Shown here in pieces: positions 10,696 to 22,334 of a DNA stretch of 64,000 nucleotides (position 1 is its first letter; each line of letters starts with the position of its first letter). Source of the DNA: Pleurotus ostreatus/Saccharomyces cerevisiae fusant (Eukaryota > Opisthokonta); the NCBI GenBank assembly GCA_024196135.1, contig JAMQCK010000002.1, forward strand, positions 248,001-312,000. The letters run 5' to 3'. The position numbers and the translations under genes are program-made. Under the pieces are notes generated by a model, which saw only the letters and a list, made by a program, of their open reading frames with translations, did not search any database and was not told where the DNA came from.

Positions 10696-12327
10696 CTACT
10701 CGTCGTCGCACTCATCGTCCTCTAGCTGCGGCGTCGACGGGCCCCACTCCTCGCCGACCCACCTCCCCGCCTCCACACAATCGCCAACACTCACACCTCC
10801 CACTCCCGCGCCCACCACCTCCATCCTCCCCCGCCACTCGCCCTCCTTCAGCGCCTGCCTCAACTCTGCCACCCGCTCCAGATGCCCCGGCGCAGGTACG
10901 GGTATGCAATCCCGATTCTCGCGCACGCGCGTATACACGGGCTCGTACACCTCCGGCCAGTCGAGGTGCCGCGCGAGCGCCTGCAATACAGTATCCAACG
11001 CGGGCGGCCTATTCTGGTAAGGGCCACCCGCCATCACGGTCATCTTCGTGTACTTCGTCGGCCCCGGCATCACATCCTGCGCGGACAGCGCGCACGAGTC
11101 GAAGACGCAGCCGAGGATGCCCTCCTTGTTGGCCTGGGGCTGCTCATACCCGCCGGGCGGGCGAGGGATGAGGTAGCCGAAGCCCGCGGGGTGGATGGGT
11201 GTGGGGGTGTCGGTGCGGAAGATGAGGTTGTAGACGGTGACGGTGGAGTAGGGGTTAGTGGTGAGGTGGGGAAGGTTGCTAGTCGGTGTGAGGACGCGGT
11301 GAAGTGCTGGGAGGGGTAATGTGGATACGACGTGGGTCGGGCGTAGCTCTGAGAGCTCGGGAGAGGTAGTGGTGATCTGCAGAGCGCGTCAGCGATCTGT
11401 ACGCACATTTGACGCGCTGTGAAACATACCTCGATGGATTTGTCCTTCGGATTTACGCCCAGGGACTTGACGTCGGCACCTTTCAGTATAGTGACATTCT
11501 TGAGCTTTGAGAGGTGGTGCTCGGTGGCGCGCGCGACCGTGTCCATTCCGTCTCGGAAGGAGAACACCGCAGTCTCCTCCATGGCCTTCTGCACGGGGTT
11601 GCTGATGTAGTAAGACTCTTCAACATCCTCTTCTCGTCGTCCGCGGATGAAGCCGCGAACAACGCTACCCCAGCCGTACTCCTCGGCCTCCCAAAGAACG
11701 GGGAATGCGGCCCGTACGCTGAGCTTCCGGGAGTCGGCAGCGAAGATGCCGTGTACCAAGGCCGAGCCAACCTTCTCGGCGAACTCTGCGGTGAAGCGAC
11801 GGCATAGGAAGGAGTCGAAAGATTCGTCCTGGAGGTCGTCTCTGTTCGAGAAAGCCATAGCCTCTTTCGCGACCGCGCGAGTGAGACATGCACCGAGGGG
11901 GGAACTAACGAGGCCCTTGAAGCTCGATGGTACTGCGAGGAGCCCGCGCTGGCCCGGCATATGAAAGTACTTGTTCTTCGCGGAAGGGGAGGTGCGGGGG
12001 ACAAGAATTAGATCGTCTAGCAAGTCGAGGCGGGTGACCTGGCCTGTCAGCTCTCTTGATGCGACTGCAGAGTTTGGTACTCACTAGCTCCAGCACGGAC
12101 TTTGCGGTCGGCCGCAAAGTACGAGGCCCGCCCTCGATGAGTATCGACGCTTCACTGCCGTCCTTCGGGTCTTTGAGAGATACCCGCTCGCTCTCCGCCC
12201 AGCCCCCGACGCGTGGAGAGCGTTCTACGAGCGTTATTAATGCATTCGGAAAGCGATGCGAGAGGTGGTACGCGGACGAGAGCCCGGTAAGGCCGCCGCC
12301 AAGGACTGCAATATGATGGGGTGCCAT
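10696..12327 (-). CDS. HEM14: protoporphyrinogen oxidase
   Basis: Exons 12327-12085, 12038-11430 and 11376-10696 encode 510 aa, the usual length for this flavoenzyme. It oxidises protoporphyrinogen IX to protoporphyrin IX in haem synthesis, normally at the outer face of the inner mitochondrial membrane. The N-terminus has the FAD dinucleotide fold (AVLGGGLTGLSSAYHL, then an ERSPRVGGW acidic-residue turn). The substrate domain follows, with ALVHGIFAADSRKLSVRAAFP characteristic of the family split across its middle. The C-terminal FAD motif is VGAGVGGVSVGDCVEAGR. There is no obvious separate presequence; the FAD fold starts at residue ~5, as in other PPOX proteins that use internal targeting. 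It is divergent from trehalose phosphorylase. Confidence 0.95.
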
Positions 12328-13308
12328 TGGGAGAGTGCTATAAGCCGTTCAGCATCATGGGGGGAGGAGACAAGGTGGACAGTCGCCGCCGTCGAGCGTC
12401 GTACGTCGACCGAATCGGCAAACGTCGCGGGCGCCTAGCCGCGAGCCGCTCAGCCGAGAGCATCGTCCGGACCGCGATCCGGGCAGGTCATCACACGTGA
12501 CGTGAGCTCGGCGTTTAGCGAATATTTCCCACGGGCGCGTAGGCGCTGACTTCGCGGCGCGAAGACGCGTGAGGCTTGTCTTCGCCCATCGCGTATTACG
12601 TGCCGAACGTCTGTCCTGCCTGACTTCAATCGATTGCCAGAGCTGAGTTGCTCCCATTCGTCGCGGGCATGAGGCAAGGATCACCTCTCAGGCCTTCCGA
12701 GGCCTCGCCTAGACTCCCGGATATGCGCCATGTCGAGCGCGTTGCTCGCAGTCGTTCGGCGTACGACAGCCCGCACCGCGATCCTATTCAAAGTCATTCT
12801 ACTGAACTTCATTCCTCGCAACAATCAAAACAGCTTCCAAGATAGCAGCAATTTGGTCTAGGTACGTTAGGGTCCGGTCCGTCTGGATTGCTCGACGCCG
12901 TCGTCGAGCTGCCCATCGTCCTGTCGATTATGGCCGGTGGCTTGACGAACATGCGCGCGCCATGAGGTGGTCAGAAGACCCGTTTCGCTCTTCTTGTCCG
13001 CTCCTGGCCCGCCCGCAACCGTCCCCTCCACGACCCCGGAATCTAGCCCCCGCATCGCCGGGGATTTGGCTTGGATTTGGCTGCCTATGGCGTTCCAGAA
13101 TCCGACGTTGCCTTCTCCAGGGCAATCCCAAACGTATCCCGATGCACGCTGCAAGCTTGCTGTCTGCTGTATCCACGATGCCACCCCCAAGCCTGCGGCT
13201 GTGGCGGTACCTTTGTCATGCCGGCTCTTGATGTCATGCCCCGCATATAAAGGGCAGTCACCGATAGTCGTCTAATTCCCACCTTTCAAGGACTTTACTC
13301 TGAGCGCC
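12328..13308. promoter_or_regulatory. divergent promoter region HEM14 / trehalose phosphorylase
   Basis: 981 bp between two head-to-head starts. No coding frame with support was seen. The trehalose phosphorylase side ends in a TATA box at 13246-13252. Confidence 0.5.
13246..13252 (+). promoter_or_regulatory. TATA box of trehalose phosphorylase gene
   Basis: TATAAAG 57 bp before the ATG at 13309, in an otherwise GC-rich promoter. Position fits a short 5' UTR. Confidence 0.6.
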
Positions 13309-16119
13309 ATGTCTCCTCCCCACGGATTCAGCTCTGTGCCATCGACCGCGGCGAGGCGGCGCTTGTCGTCCAAGGCTTCGCTCACGAATAGGCCTACCTT
13401 CACGAAGATCACGACTCAGACATATGCCTCCCTCACTGTGAGTTCCATCCTCCTCGTTTTCCCCTTTGTAGCTGAAGATCGTCGTCCATCAGCCTATGTG
13501 GGCCGGTATTGCTGGCGCGCCCATCAACAATGGCAGTCAGTTCGAGCTCGCCATCTCCGTGCACGACTCGGTGTACAGCACGGACTTCGCGTCGTTCGTC
13601 ATTGACCATACGCCCTTGGACCCGGAGAAGGCCGCGAAGGAGATCGAGAAACACGTCCTCGACGCCTTGCGGAAGTTCTCCCAGGAGCATCTTTGCAAGT
13701 TCCTCGGTGCTGGTATCACGTTGGCGCTGCTCCGCGAGGTGCGCGACGCGCCTGTCTCACCTTTGCTGGCACTGAAATTCGCCATAGAGCCCGAACATCT
13801 GCACGCGCCTCTGGCTCGATCTGGACATTGTCCCCATCGTATTCAACATCAAGCCGTTCCACACGGACTCGCTCACGCGTCCCAACATCAAGCACCGCAT
13901 CTCGTCCACGTCGGGCTCGTACGTCCCGTCCGGTGCGGAGACCCCCACGGTCTACGTGGAGGCGTCCCACCTGGGCAACAACCTCAGCGCTGGCACCGCG
14001 AGCAAGCTCCCCATCCCGCGCACGCTCGATGAGCAGGCCGACTCCGCGGCGCGCAAGGCCATCATGTACTACGGGCCGAACAACAACCCCCGCCTCACCA
14101 TCGGCCCGCGCAACCAGGTCGCGGTCGACGCCGGAGGCAAGATCCACCTGATCGACGATATAGATGAGTACCGCAAGACGGTTGGCCCCTCGTAAGCCTC
14201 GTTCTCGCCGATCCCTGGAGGATCTCGCTCACCGTGCCGGCAGGACGTGGACCGCGGTGAACAAGCTCGCGGACGAGCTACGCGAACGCCAGATTAAGAT
14301 CGGCTTCTTCAGCTCTACGCCTCAAGGAGGTACGTCCCCTGGATCTGTCTTTAGCCCGGGTACAGGTCCGCTGACGTGATTTGCAAGGTGGTGTCGCTTT
14401 GGTAGGCGAGACCAATGAGGATGTGCAGACCGTGGACTGACAGGCCCATAGATGCGTCACGCCCTGATCAGGTTCTTCTCGGCGTTAGACGTCGACGCGG
14501 CGTGGTAGGTCATTTGTCCTTTCGTACCCCACATATTCCCCCACGGCGCATTCCCGCCGCCCCACATTTTTGCGCTGTCCTCCCTTTGCTCTTTCCGGAT
14601 GAATAGGCCGTTGCTGACCATTTTTGTTTAGGTACGTTCCGAACCCATCGGTGAGTGCCCTCTCCAGGCTAATAGCGTTCATACTCACGATGCCATCCAG
14701 CCCAGCGTCTTCCGTACGACGAAGAACAACCACAACATCCTGCAAGGTGTCGCTTCGCCCGACCTTCGTCTCACGCAGGAGGCGAAGGACAACTTCGACG
14801 CGTGGATCACTAAGAACGGCCTTCGCTGGACTGCGGAGGGTGGTCCCCTTGCACCAGGTGGTGTTGACGTCGCATTCATTGGTACGTGAACCCATGGGAA
14901 GAGGATACGGCAGCTGATTCCTGTCTCGCTGTCCTGCAGACGACCCCCAGATGCCGGGCCTCATCCCGCTCATCAAGAAAGTCCGGCCTGAGCTCCCCAT
15001 CATCTACCGCTCGCACATTGAGATCAGGTCTGATCTCGTGCACATCGCGGGTTCCCCGCAGGAGGAGGTCTGGAAGTACCTGTGGAACAACATCCAGCTC
15101 GCGGATCTGTTCATCAGTCAGTCCTTCGCATTTCCATCGCATCACCGCTTCTAACAATATCGTAGGCCACCCGGTCAAGGCCTTCGTGCCCGAGGATGTC
15201 CCCATCGAGAGGGTCGCGTTGCTCCCCGCCGCTACCGACTGGCTCGACGGTCTCAACAAGGAGCTCAGCGACTGGGACCGCCAATACTACATGGGCGAGT
15301 TCCGCGCGCTCTGCCAGAAGGACAAGATGAACACGCTCGACTGGCCGAACCGCGAGTACTGCATCCAGATCGCGCGCTTCGACCCGGCGAAGGGCATCCC
15401 GAACGTCATCGACTCGTACGCGCGCTTCCGCCGCCTGCTTAACGAGGCGGGCGATGTCGACTCGGACGACCAGCCACAGCTGCTCATTTGTGGGCACGGC
15501 GCTGTCGACGACCCGGATGCGAGCATCATCTACGACCAGGTGCTGACGCTCATCCACGAGAAGTACGCCGAGTTTGCGAAGGACATTGTGGTGATGCGCC
15601 TCCCGCCGTCCGACCAGCGTAAGCTTTACTTCCCAAGCTTGCCGAACCTCTTGCTGACGCCTTCTAGTCCTCGACTGCCTCATGGCCAACGCCCGCATCG
15701 CGCTCCAGCTCTCCACCCGCGAGGGCTTCGAGGTGAAGGTCTCCGAGGCCGTCCACGCTGGCAAGCCCATCATCGCCGCCACCACCGGCGGCATCCCGCT
15801 CCAGGTCGAGCACGGCAAGAGCGGCTTCCTCACCGAGCCCGGCGACAACGCGCAGGTCGCGCGCCACATGTACGACCTCTACACGGACGTCGCGCTCTAC
15901 GACCGCATGTCGCAGTACGCGCGCACGCACGTCTCGGACGAGGTCGGCACGGTGGGCAACGCGGCTGCGTGGCTGTACCTCGCCGCCGTGTACACGCGCG
16001 GGCAGAAGCTGGCGCCCAAGGGCGCGTGGCTGAACGACTTGCTCCGTGAGGAGACGGGGACGCCGTACGTGGAGGGCGAGCCGCGTCTGCCGCGTGGGGG
16101 CATCAAGGTGCAGGACTAG
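13309..16119 (+). CDS. trehalose phosphorylase (GT4-type, retaining)
   Basis: Eleven exons (13309-13437, 13493-13738, 13788-14191, 14244-14329, 14388-14401, 14452-14504, 14632-14650, 14701-14881, 14940-15116, 15166-15618, 15668-16119) encode 737 aa, matching mushroom trehalose phosphorylases (~730-750 aa). The enzyme reversibly converts trehalose and phosphate to glucose and alpha-glucose 1-phosphate. Family hallmarks seen: SLTPMWAGIAGA near the start, VPSGAETPTVYV, a GT-B second domain with RFDPAKGIPNVIDSY, and the GT4 E-x7-E motif EGFEVKVSE followed by GKPIIAATTGGIPLQ. Exons 5 and 7 are only 14 and 19 nt. For intron 1 I chose the acceptor at 13492 over 13471 because the resulting SLT/PMW junction and 55-nt length fit the family. 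It is TATA-driven and divergent from HEM14. Confidence 0.95.
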
Positions 16120-16733
16120 AGCGCTTGGTGTGTAGAGGTGCGCCAATGCGCGCGGTGTGGTGAAATAGTTGGCTGGGAAAACGAACCGTACTGAAAGCTC
16201 CTTGGTAATGTTTCTGGATGACTCGCTCGTAAATGATAGAATGTACTACTACGACCTATATCTCAAAAGCCCTCTTGTTAATTGAAGACGTCCCCTTTCA
16301 TTCCCCTGCTTGTGATCCTTGCCCTAAGTACCTTCATCGGAACCGGTGCATCTCGGCTTTCTACTGAGGTGCAGCTCTGATCTGCGCTAGGATTCGGGAG
16401 GTGTGATGGTATGAGTTTGGACGCTGAGGACGGGGGGTCGTTCAAGAAGAAAACTGCAGTCCATCATGACCTCGTTCATCTGATTCTCGTGAGCTAGAGA
16501 AAGGCTTGAGCATGGAATCCGAGGAGCTGAGATGGGGGGCGAGACCAGGACGAAGGTTGGAAACGAGTGACGATCACTGTGACGCGCACGCGCCACTTGA
16601 CGCGGGCCCGCTCATCACGGGACCGCGTGATGGCCGTGAATGGCCAAAAGCGCGTCGGCCGCGGCCCTTGTTCTCACCATCCTCCACCACGACTTGGGTC
16701 CAAGTCCGCCTCTCACTCTCCCTTTGCCCGAAC
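16120..16733. other. intergenic, no gene seen
   Basis: 614 bp holding the trehalose phosphorylase 3' UTR and the promoter of the next gene. No supported open frame. Confidence 0.5.
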
Positions 16734-17618
16734 ATGGTCTACAGCATGATGGATATCGACGGCCAGGCGAGTCCCCATCCCCTGCGCGCAATGCGCTCCT
16801 TCAGCGCGGGGGCGAAGCGAGCCCGATCCCCGGACTCGGAGGATGCTCCCACAGACCGTCCCGTGGTGCGTGTCGCTCGCACCTATCGCGTTCCCGACTA
16901 AGTCTCCACCCCCCAGAAACGCATTGCCACCGACAACGACGCTCCCGCATCTCGCCCTACTGTCCAGCTCCACATCGGCGGGTCTGGGAGCAACCGCGGC
17001 AGTCGTCAATCCTCTGAGGAATGGCCGAACCGGATGGGCGGCCTACGCATAGACAGCCCGATGATCTCCAGCGGCGCGCCCTCGGAGAACGGCGAGGACG
17101 ACGCCATGGACGTCGCGATGGTGCGCTCCACGTATTGACGAGATGACCAAGAAGTTCAAAGAGACCCTCCTCAGGACGTGATGCCCAACTCACCCTCACC
17201 GCATATCGGGCAGAACTCGGCGTTCGCATCGTCTGCGCCCAGTCTGTCCATGTCCTCGAATGCTGCCGAGCGTCCTGCTTTCCTCGCAGTGCCGTCTGCG
17301 CAAGGGATGCCCGGGATCGTCGACAATGTCACAGGGACACCGCACCGCCAAGGCCCGCAGATCCAGATCACACCAGCCACACCCATGTCATCCTTCCAAG
17401 GACCCGGCATCTTACCTCAAGGACTGGGTATATCACCCCAGCCTGCGCCCGCGCCCCTAGAACGGGCGAGCAGCGTCGACATCGCCATGTCCTCATCCTC
17501 ATCCCCTTCGCGCCCCCCTGCCACCCCCTCATTCCAGCGGAGGTTCACCATGGGCCCCCGACTGGACTGCGAAAAGTGTCGACTGGGTGTGAAGGGGCAT
17601 TACGCGCACTATACCTAA
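16734..17618 (+). CDS. unrecognised protein with C-terminal Cys motif
   Basis: Exons 16734-16865, 16917-17120 and 17175-17618, all joined in phase 0, give 259 aa. Most of the chain is Ser/Pro/Ala-rich and looks disordered, with an N-terminal MDIDGQ segment and a KRARSPDSED basic/acidic patch. The C-terminus is sharply different: MGPRLDCEKCRLGVKGHYAHY, a C-x2-C pair followed by His residues that could bind a metal or form a conserved docking peptide. I do not recognise a named family. Confidence 0.65.
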
Positions 17619-18036
17619 CGGTCCTCGGACTATACCTAACAGCTATCGCATGAATACCCTTGCACGTCATGAAAGCAAGCACCACGCACATTCAGCATCT
17701 GCATGTACACTACATACTATTCCCCGCATACGAGCGATAATACCCACGCAATCCACTGTCTTTGCATATGGCTTATTCTTCCCCTTGCATCTGCGTCCTT
17801 GGAATATGCAAACAACAGGATCCCTATTTGCGCCTGCTTTGGCTCCATTGTACTGGCCCATTGTATTCTCCACGGGGATAAGTCCCTTTTCGCCCAACTT
17901 TTTCTCTCGATCACCTCTGATCGCGAGTGGCGTTCGGGTTTCCGGCTCTGGCTTCAGCACACGCGAGTTCCTAGCTCTCGCCCGCGCGAACCCTTCACTC
18001 CATCCCGCGCGACTCTCGGCTCTAGTCTGCGCGACG
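17619..18036. other. intergenic, no gene seen
   Basis: 418 bp between same-strand genes; presumably the 3' UTR plus the POL5 promoter. A long in-frame extension upstream of the POL5 ATG is open but looks non-coding. Confidence 0.45.
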
Positions 18037-21000
18037 ATGAGCACGACGCTCCCCCTCTTCTGGCGGCTGTCCTCGGCGAACAAGAAGGAGCGCCTGGATG
18101 CGTCCGTCAAGCTGATCGACGCGCTCGAGAAGTTCCAGACGCAGTACGCTGTTGCGCGGCAGGAGAAGGGCGATGCAGAGGACGAAGACGCGGACGCGGA
18201 GGACGAAGGAGACAAGGAAGACGACGAGGATGAAGAAGACGGGGAGGACAAGCAGGGAGGTGATGGGCTCGATGCACTGAACGCACAGGATGTGTCGTAC
18301 TCAATACGCAGGCTTATTCGCGGGCTGGCCAGTCCGCGGGAAAGCAGCAGGCTCGGCTTTGCGGTGGCGCTTACGGAGGTGCGTGTTCTCTTCCTTCTCT
18401 ATTGCCCTCATCGCTCATCCGCGCATTCTCCCGCTCACCTCCCTTCCTCTCACTCGCACCTCCCCCGCGCTCACCTCCTTCCCCCTCACTTCACATCAAC
18501 CCTCATGCTCATCTCACCCCCTGCAGCTCCTCTCCCGTCTCGACACCATCACTTGCGCCCAAATCACCACCCTCATCGCCGAAGCCTCCAAACCTCAGGG
18601 CTCCATCTCAGGCCAGGAGGAGCGCGACCTCCTCTTCGCGCGCCTCTTCGGCTTCACCGCCGTCATCCAGAGCGGGCTGCTCGTGCGCACCAAGCCTTTA
18701 CCGTCCTCCACCTCCACCTCCGCCTCTACCACCACCTCCTCCACATCCACATCCACCTCCGCTTCCCCCTCCTCCCCCTCCTTCCTCACCAGCTACCAAA
18801 CCGTCCTCACCGGCCTCCTCGCTCTCGGCGACGCCAAGGCCTGGCTCCGCGAGAGCGCCTGGTGGACGCTCGGCTTGGCTCTGGATGCTTTGCACGCCTC
18901 CTCCGTCCCCTGGAAAGACGCCGCGCGCGACTGGACCGCCGAACAAATATACACCGAGCGCGAGGACTGGTCGCCCGAGAAGGTCGCCATCACGCTGAAG
19001 ATGCAGAAGCTGTATCCGGAGCTCGGGTTGAAGAAGCTTTTGAGTCCTGTTTTCAAGAATAAGGATTCTGCATCGAAGAACAAGGATTCTGCGTCGAAGA
19101 GCGTGGATTTGTTGAGCAACGCAAATTTGCCTGTCATCGCGAAGATCATTAAGGATACGCGGGACGAGGAGGACGAGGACGAGGTGCCGAAGGCGCAGGC
19201 GGGGAACTGGAAGCCGCAGCTGCATTTTGTATGGGATCTGATGCTCGCCGAACTGTTACCTGCCGAGGGTGCCCAAAGCTCGACGTCGGGCTCCTTCCAG
19301 GAGTTCTTTCATCATGTTGTGGATGGTGCGTCCTACTCTTTCCGCTCGTCGTAGGGGTATCACTTACTGATAAATTGTCATAGATTCACTATTCTCCGCC
19401 ACGGCCTCCCCGCACCGCAAGTACTGGGGCTTCCAAGTCTTCCAGAAGGCGCTCCCAAGGGTGGACGCGAACACGATGCCGATGCTGTTTACGCGTAACC
19501 TGATGCGCTCGTGGATCAACCATCTTTCGCACAAGGATAGGTACTTGCATAAGATTGCGTTGCAAGTGGTATGTTGAACACCATGGGGTTTTGCAGTATA
19601 TCAAGCTAATTACCCTTGCAGGCCTCCGACGTCCAGTCCTTCGTCAAGTCGAACCCGCACCTCGGGTTTGCGCTCATCCTGCAGTTGACTGGTGTCAACG
19701 GGAGCACGCAGTTTGACAAGCTCACGCATACGAAGACGGTGGAGACGATCCTGACGTCGATGGACGAGGCAGGCATCAAGACGTATATTGACCATCTTCT
19801 GGAACAGGTCAATCCATCGGACAAGTGCGTTCAATACCTCGTTCATGTTCGCGAATGAGGTGCTCATATCAATTCGCAGGTCCGACGTGCAGGCCGTGAA
19901 CTCAACGCGTGCATGGATCGTCGAGCAGCTTGCCTCCTTGATCCGCAACGGCGCAATCCCGAAGGACGAGCAGTGGATACAGACCATCCTCGACTGGTTT
20001 ACCGTACACGGCCTCTTCACCATCAAGAAGAAGACCGAGAAGAGCTCCTTCCTTGCTGTAAGCCCGTCCCATCAACTCTCTCCCCCTCCCCTTCGCTAAC
20101 CTACCATATCCAGCTCCGCACCACCCCCAACCCACCCTTCTCCGATGCCCTCCGCAAGAGCTGCCGCGAGCGCCTCATGACCTGCCTCGCCGACCTCACC
20201 AGCCAGACCATTACCGTTAAGGCCGAGGATGGCAAGCCCGTCAAGCTCTCCGGCACCACCACCAGCGGCGAGTCCTGGGTCGTGCGCGTCCTCTCAAACA
20301 TCGCCACTCTCGAGGCAGACTTCAAGCACGTCACCCCCCTCGTCGACGTCGACGAGGAGGAGGCGTCGATCCGCACAAAGGCCAAGGACCTCATCGCCAA
20401 GCTTCCAAAGCTCGACGACAATGACGCCGCGAAGGGCACGCAGCTCCTGCTCGCCGTCACCCTCCTTCAGCGCTACTGCGATGTGGACGAGGGGGAGCAG
20501 GCGGGCGAGGACGATCTGGAGACGTGCGTGGAGGCCGCGAGCCGGTTGTATAGCGAGGCCAAGGCAGCGAAGAAGGAGTCAAAGAAGGGCAGGAAGGGGC
20601 GCAAGTCCGAATCTGCGGCTGCGGGACAGGATGCGGAGGAGCCGCCTGTGGTGGACGTGCTGGTGGATGTGATTATTGGATTTTTGGAGAAGGGGAACGC
20701 GTACCTGCGCGCGTGTGGCAATAAGGCGTTTGCGTTGTTGACGGGGGTTGTGCAGGAGAGTACGGTTGACTTGATACTGACGGTGCGTACTGTCTCTTAT
20801 TTTTGTTCGTGCGTTGACTGACGATATCATAGCAACTCGAGCGCCGCGATCCTACCGCTGATCATGATGACGACGATATGGAGGTCGACGAAGAGGGCGA
20901 TGAGGAGGAGGAGGAGGAAGATGAAGATGAAGAGAGCGAGGCGGAAGAGGATGAGGATGACTCCGACGAGGACGAGGAGGATGACGCCGAAGCCGCTGAG

Positions 21001-22334
21001 CTGCGCAAGAAGATTGAGGATGCCCTGCGCGTGAACGGCATCGAGCCCGCGAACGAGGAAGACGACGAGGATGACGACCTCATGGACGATGATCAGATGA
21101 TGGCCATCGACGAGCAGCTCACCGAGGTCTTCAAGGCCTCAGCGTCCGGGAAGAAGAAGGGTACGCTTGCACCCTTACCCACACCTATCCCCTTGCTGAC
21201 CTTCGACTAGACGTCGACGCGCAACGCGAAGCCACACACTTCAAGAATCGCGTCCTTGACCTCGTCGACGTCTTCCTCAAGCAGCAGCCCACAAGCCCGC
21301 TCATCATCCGCCTTCTCCTCCCCCTCGCCGACCTCATCGTTTCCTCTGGCCCCGACGAGCAGCAGCTCGCTGACAAGGCCAAGGGCATCATCCGTGCGCG
21401 CCTCGCCAAAGCGAAGGACACGCCTACCTTGCCGAATGCCGATGCCGTCAAGACCGCGCTCACCGAGTTGCACTCCCGTGCCCGGCGAGCTCGATCCTCT
21501 GACCATCTCAGTGTGCTCAGCATGGTCAGCTTGTACCTGGCGAAGACGGCGCTGCACCTAGGTGCTGAGGACGCTGTGGTTGCTGCGTACAAGGAATCGC
21601 TCGCGGATTTTCTCACTCGCAAGAACTCGTCCCTCAACACGTCGTTCTTCCAGGAGATCATCAAGCGGCATGTCAGCGTTGGCTGGCAATCGCGGACAGA
21701 CTTGTTAGAGCTGTCTGGGAAGGCGGTCAATGCCTACAGGCGCTGTCAAGCTTACCAGCTGGTGCAGACCCTCCTGAATCAGCTGCCATCATTGGTGAGT
21801 TGGTCTTTGTTCTCCTGTATCTATATGCTAACGACTGAACAGACGCTCGCACACGACGAAGTTGCTTCATTCATGGAGTTGCTACAGCGCTCATTGGCCG
21901 AGACGATCACCGGCGCATGCGATGGCAGTGTCAACCTCAACGCCGCCCAGCTGAAGGAGTTGTTGAAGCTCGCCAACTCCGCCGCCCGACAGTCCCAGAA
22001 GCAGCCCGAGAATGTCAAGGCCGTCTGGACCGCCTCCACCTGGACTTCACTATCCGACCGCCTCTCATCCTCCGACAAGTTCAAGGCATCGACGGGCCTA
22101 CACAAGACCTGCCAGCAGATCGCGCAGCTCATCTCCGGCACCCCCTCTCAAACCTCCGCAACCAAAACGGCATCCGCGTCCAAGTCCGCCGACTCACCTG
22201 AAGTAAGCGGTGGCAGAGTGAACGGCGTTGATAAGAAGTCGAAGGCCACAAAACGCAAGGCAGAGGCCGACGCGGCAGGCAGCGAGAAGCCGAAGCGTAA
22301 AAAAGGCAAGAAAGACAAGCCGAACGTAGATTAG
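18037..22334 (+). CDS. POL5: POL5/MYBBP1A-family nucleolar protein (DNA polymerase phi)
   Basis: Nine exons: 18037-18378, 18527-19325, 19384-19568, 19622-19824, 19880-20057, 20114-20782, 20833-21160, 21211-21794, 21843-22334; 1259 aa. The N-terminus LFWRLSSANKKERLDAS and the motif YSIRRLIRGLASPRESSRLGFAVALTE are diagnostic of the Pol5/Mybbp1A family. These are HEAT-like nucleolar proteins needed for rRNA synthesis; despite the name they are not proven polymerases. Acidic stretches lie at about residues 45-75 and in exon 7 (a long Asp/Glu run), and the C-terminus is Lys-rich (KPKRKKGKKDK), typical of nucleolar proteins. A Ser/Thr low-complexity insert is in exon 2. The TAG (22332-22334) overlaps the MSH3 stop codon on the other strand. 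Confidence 0.93.

Noticed and set aside
13438..13471. shorter 34-nt version of trehalose phosphorylase intron 1
   Set aside because: Too short for introns in this genome and the added residues do not fit the family; the 55-nt version gives the expected SLT/PMWAG junction.
13716..14147. minus-strand 143-codon frame
   Set aside because: Mirror of the conserved trehalose phosphorylase exon 3; codon-third-position GC bias explains it.
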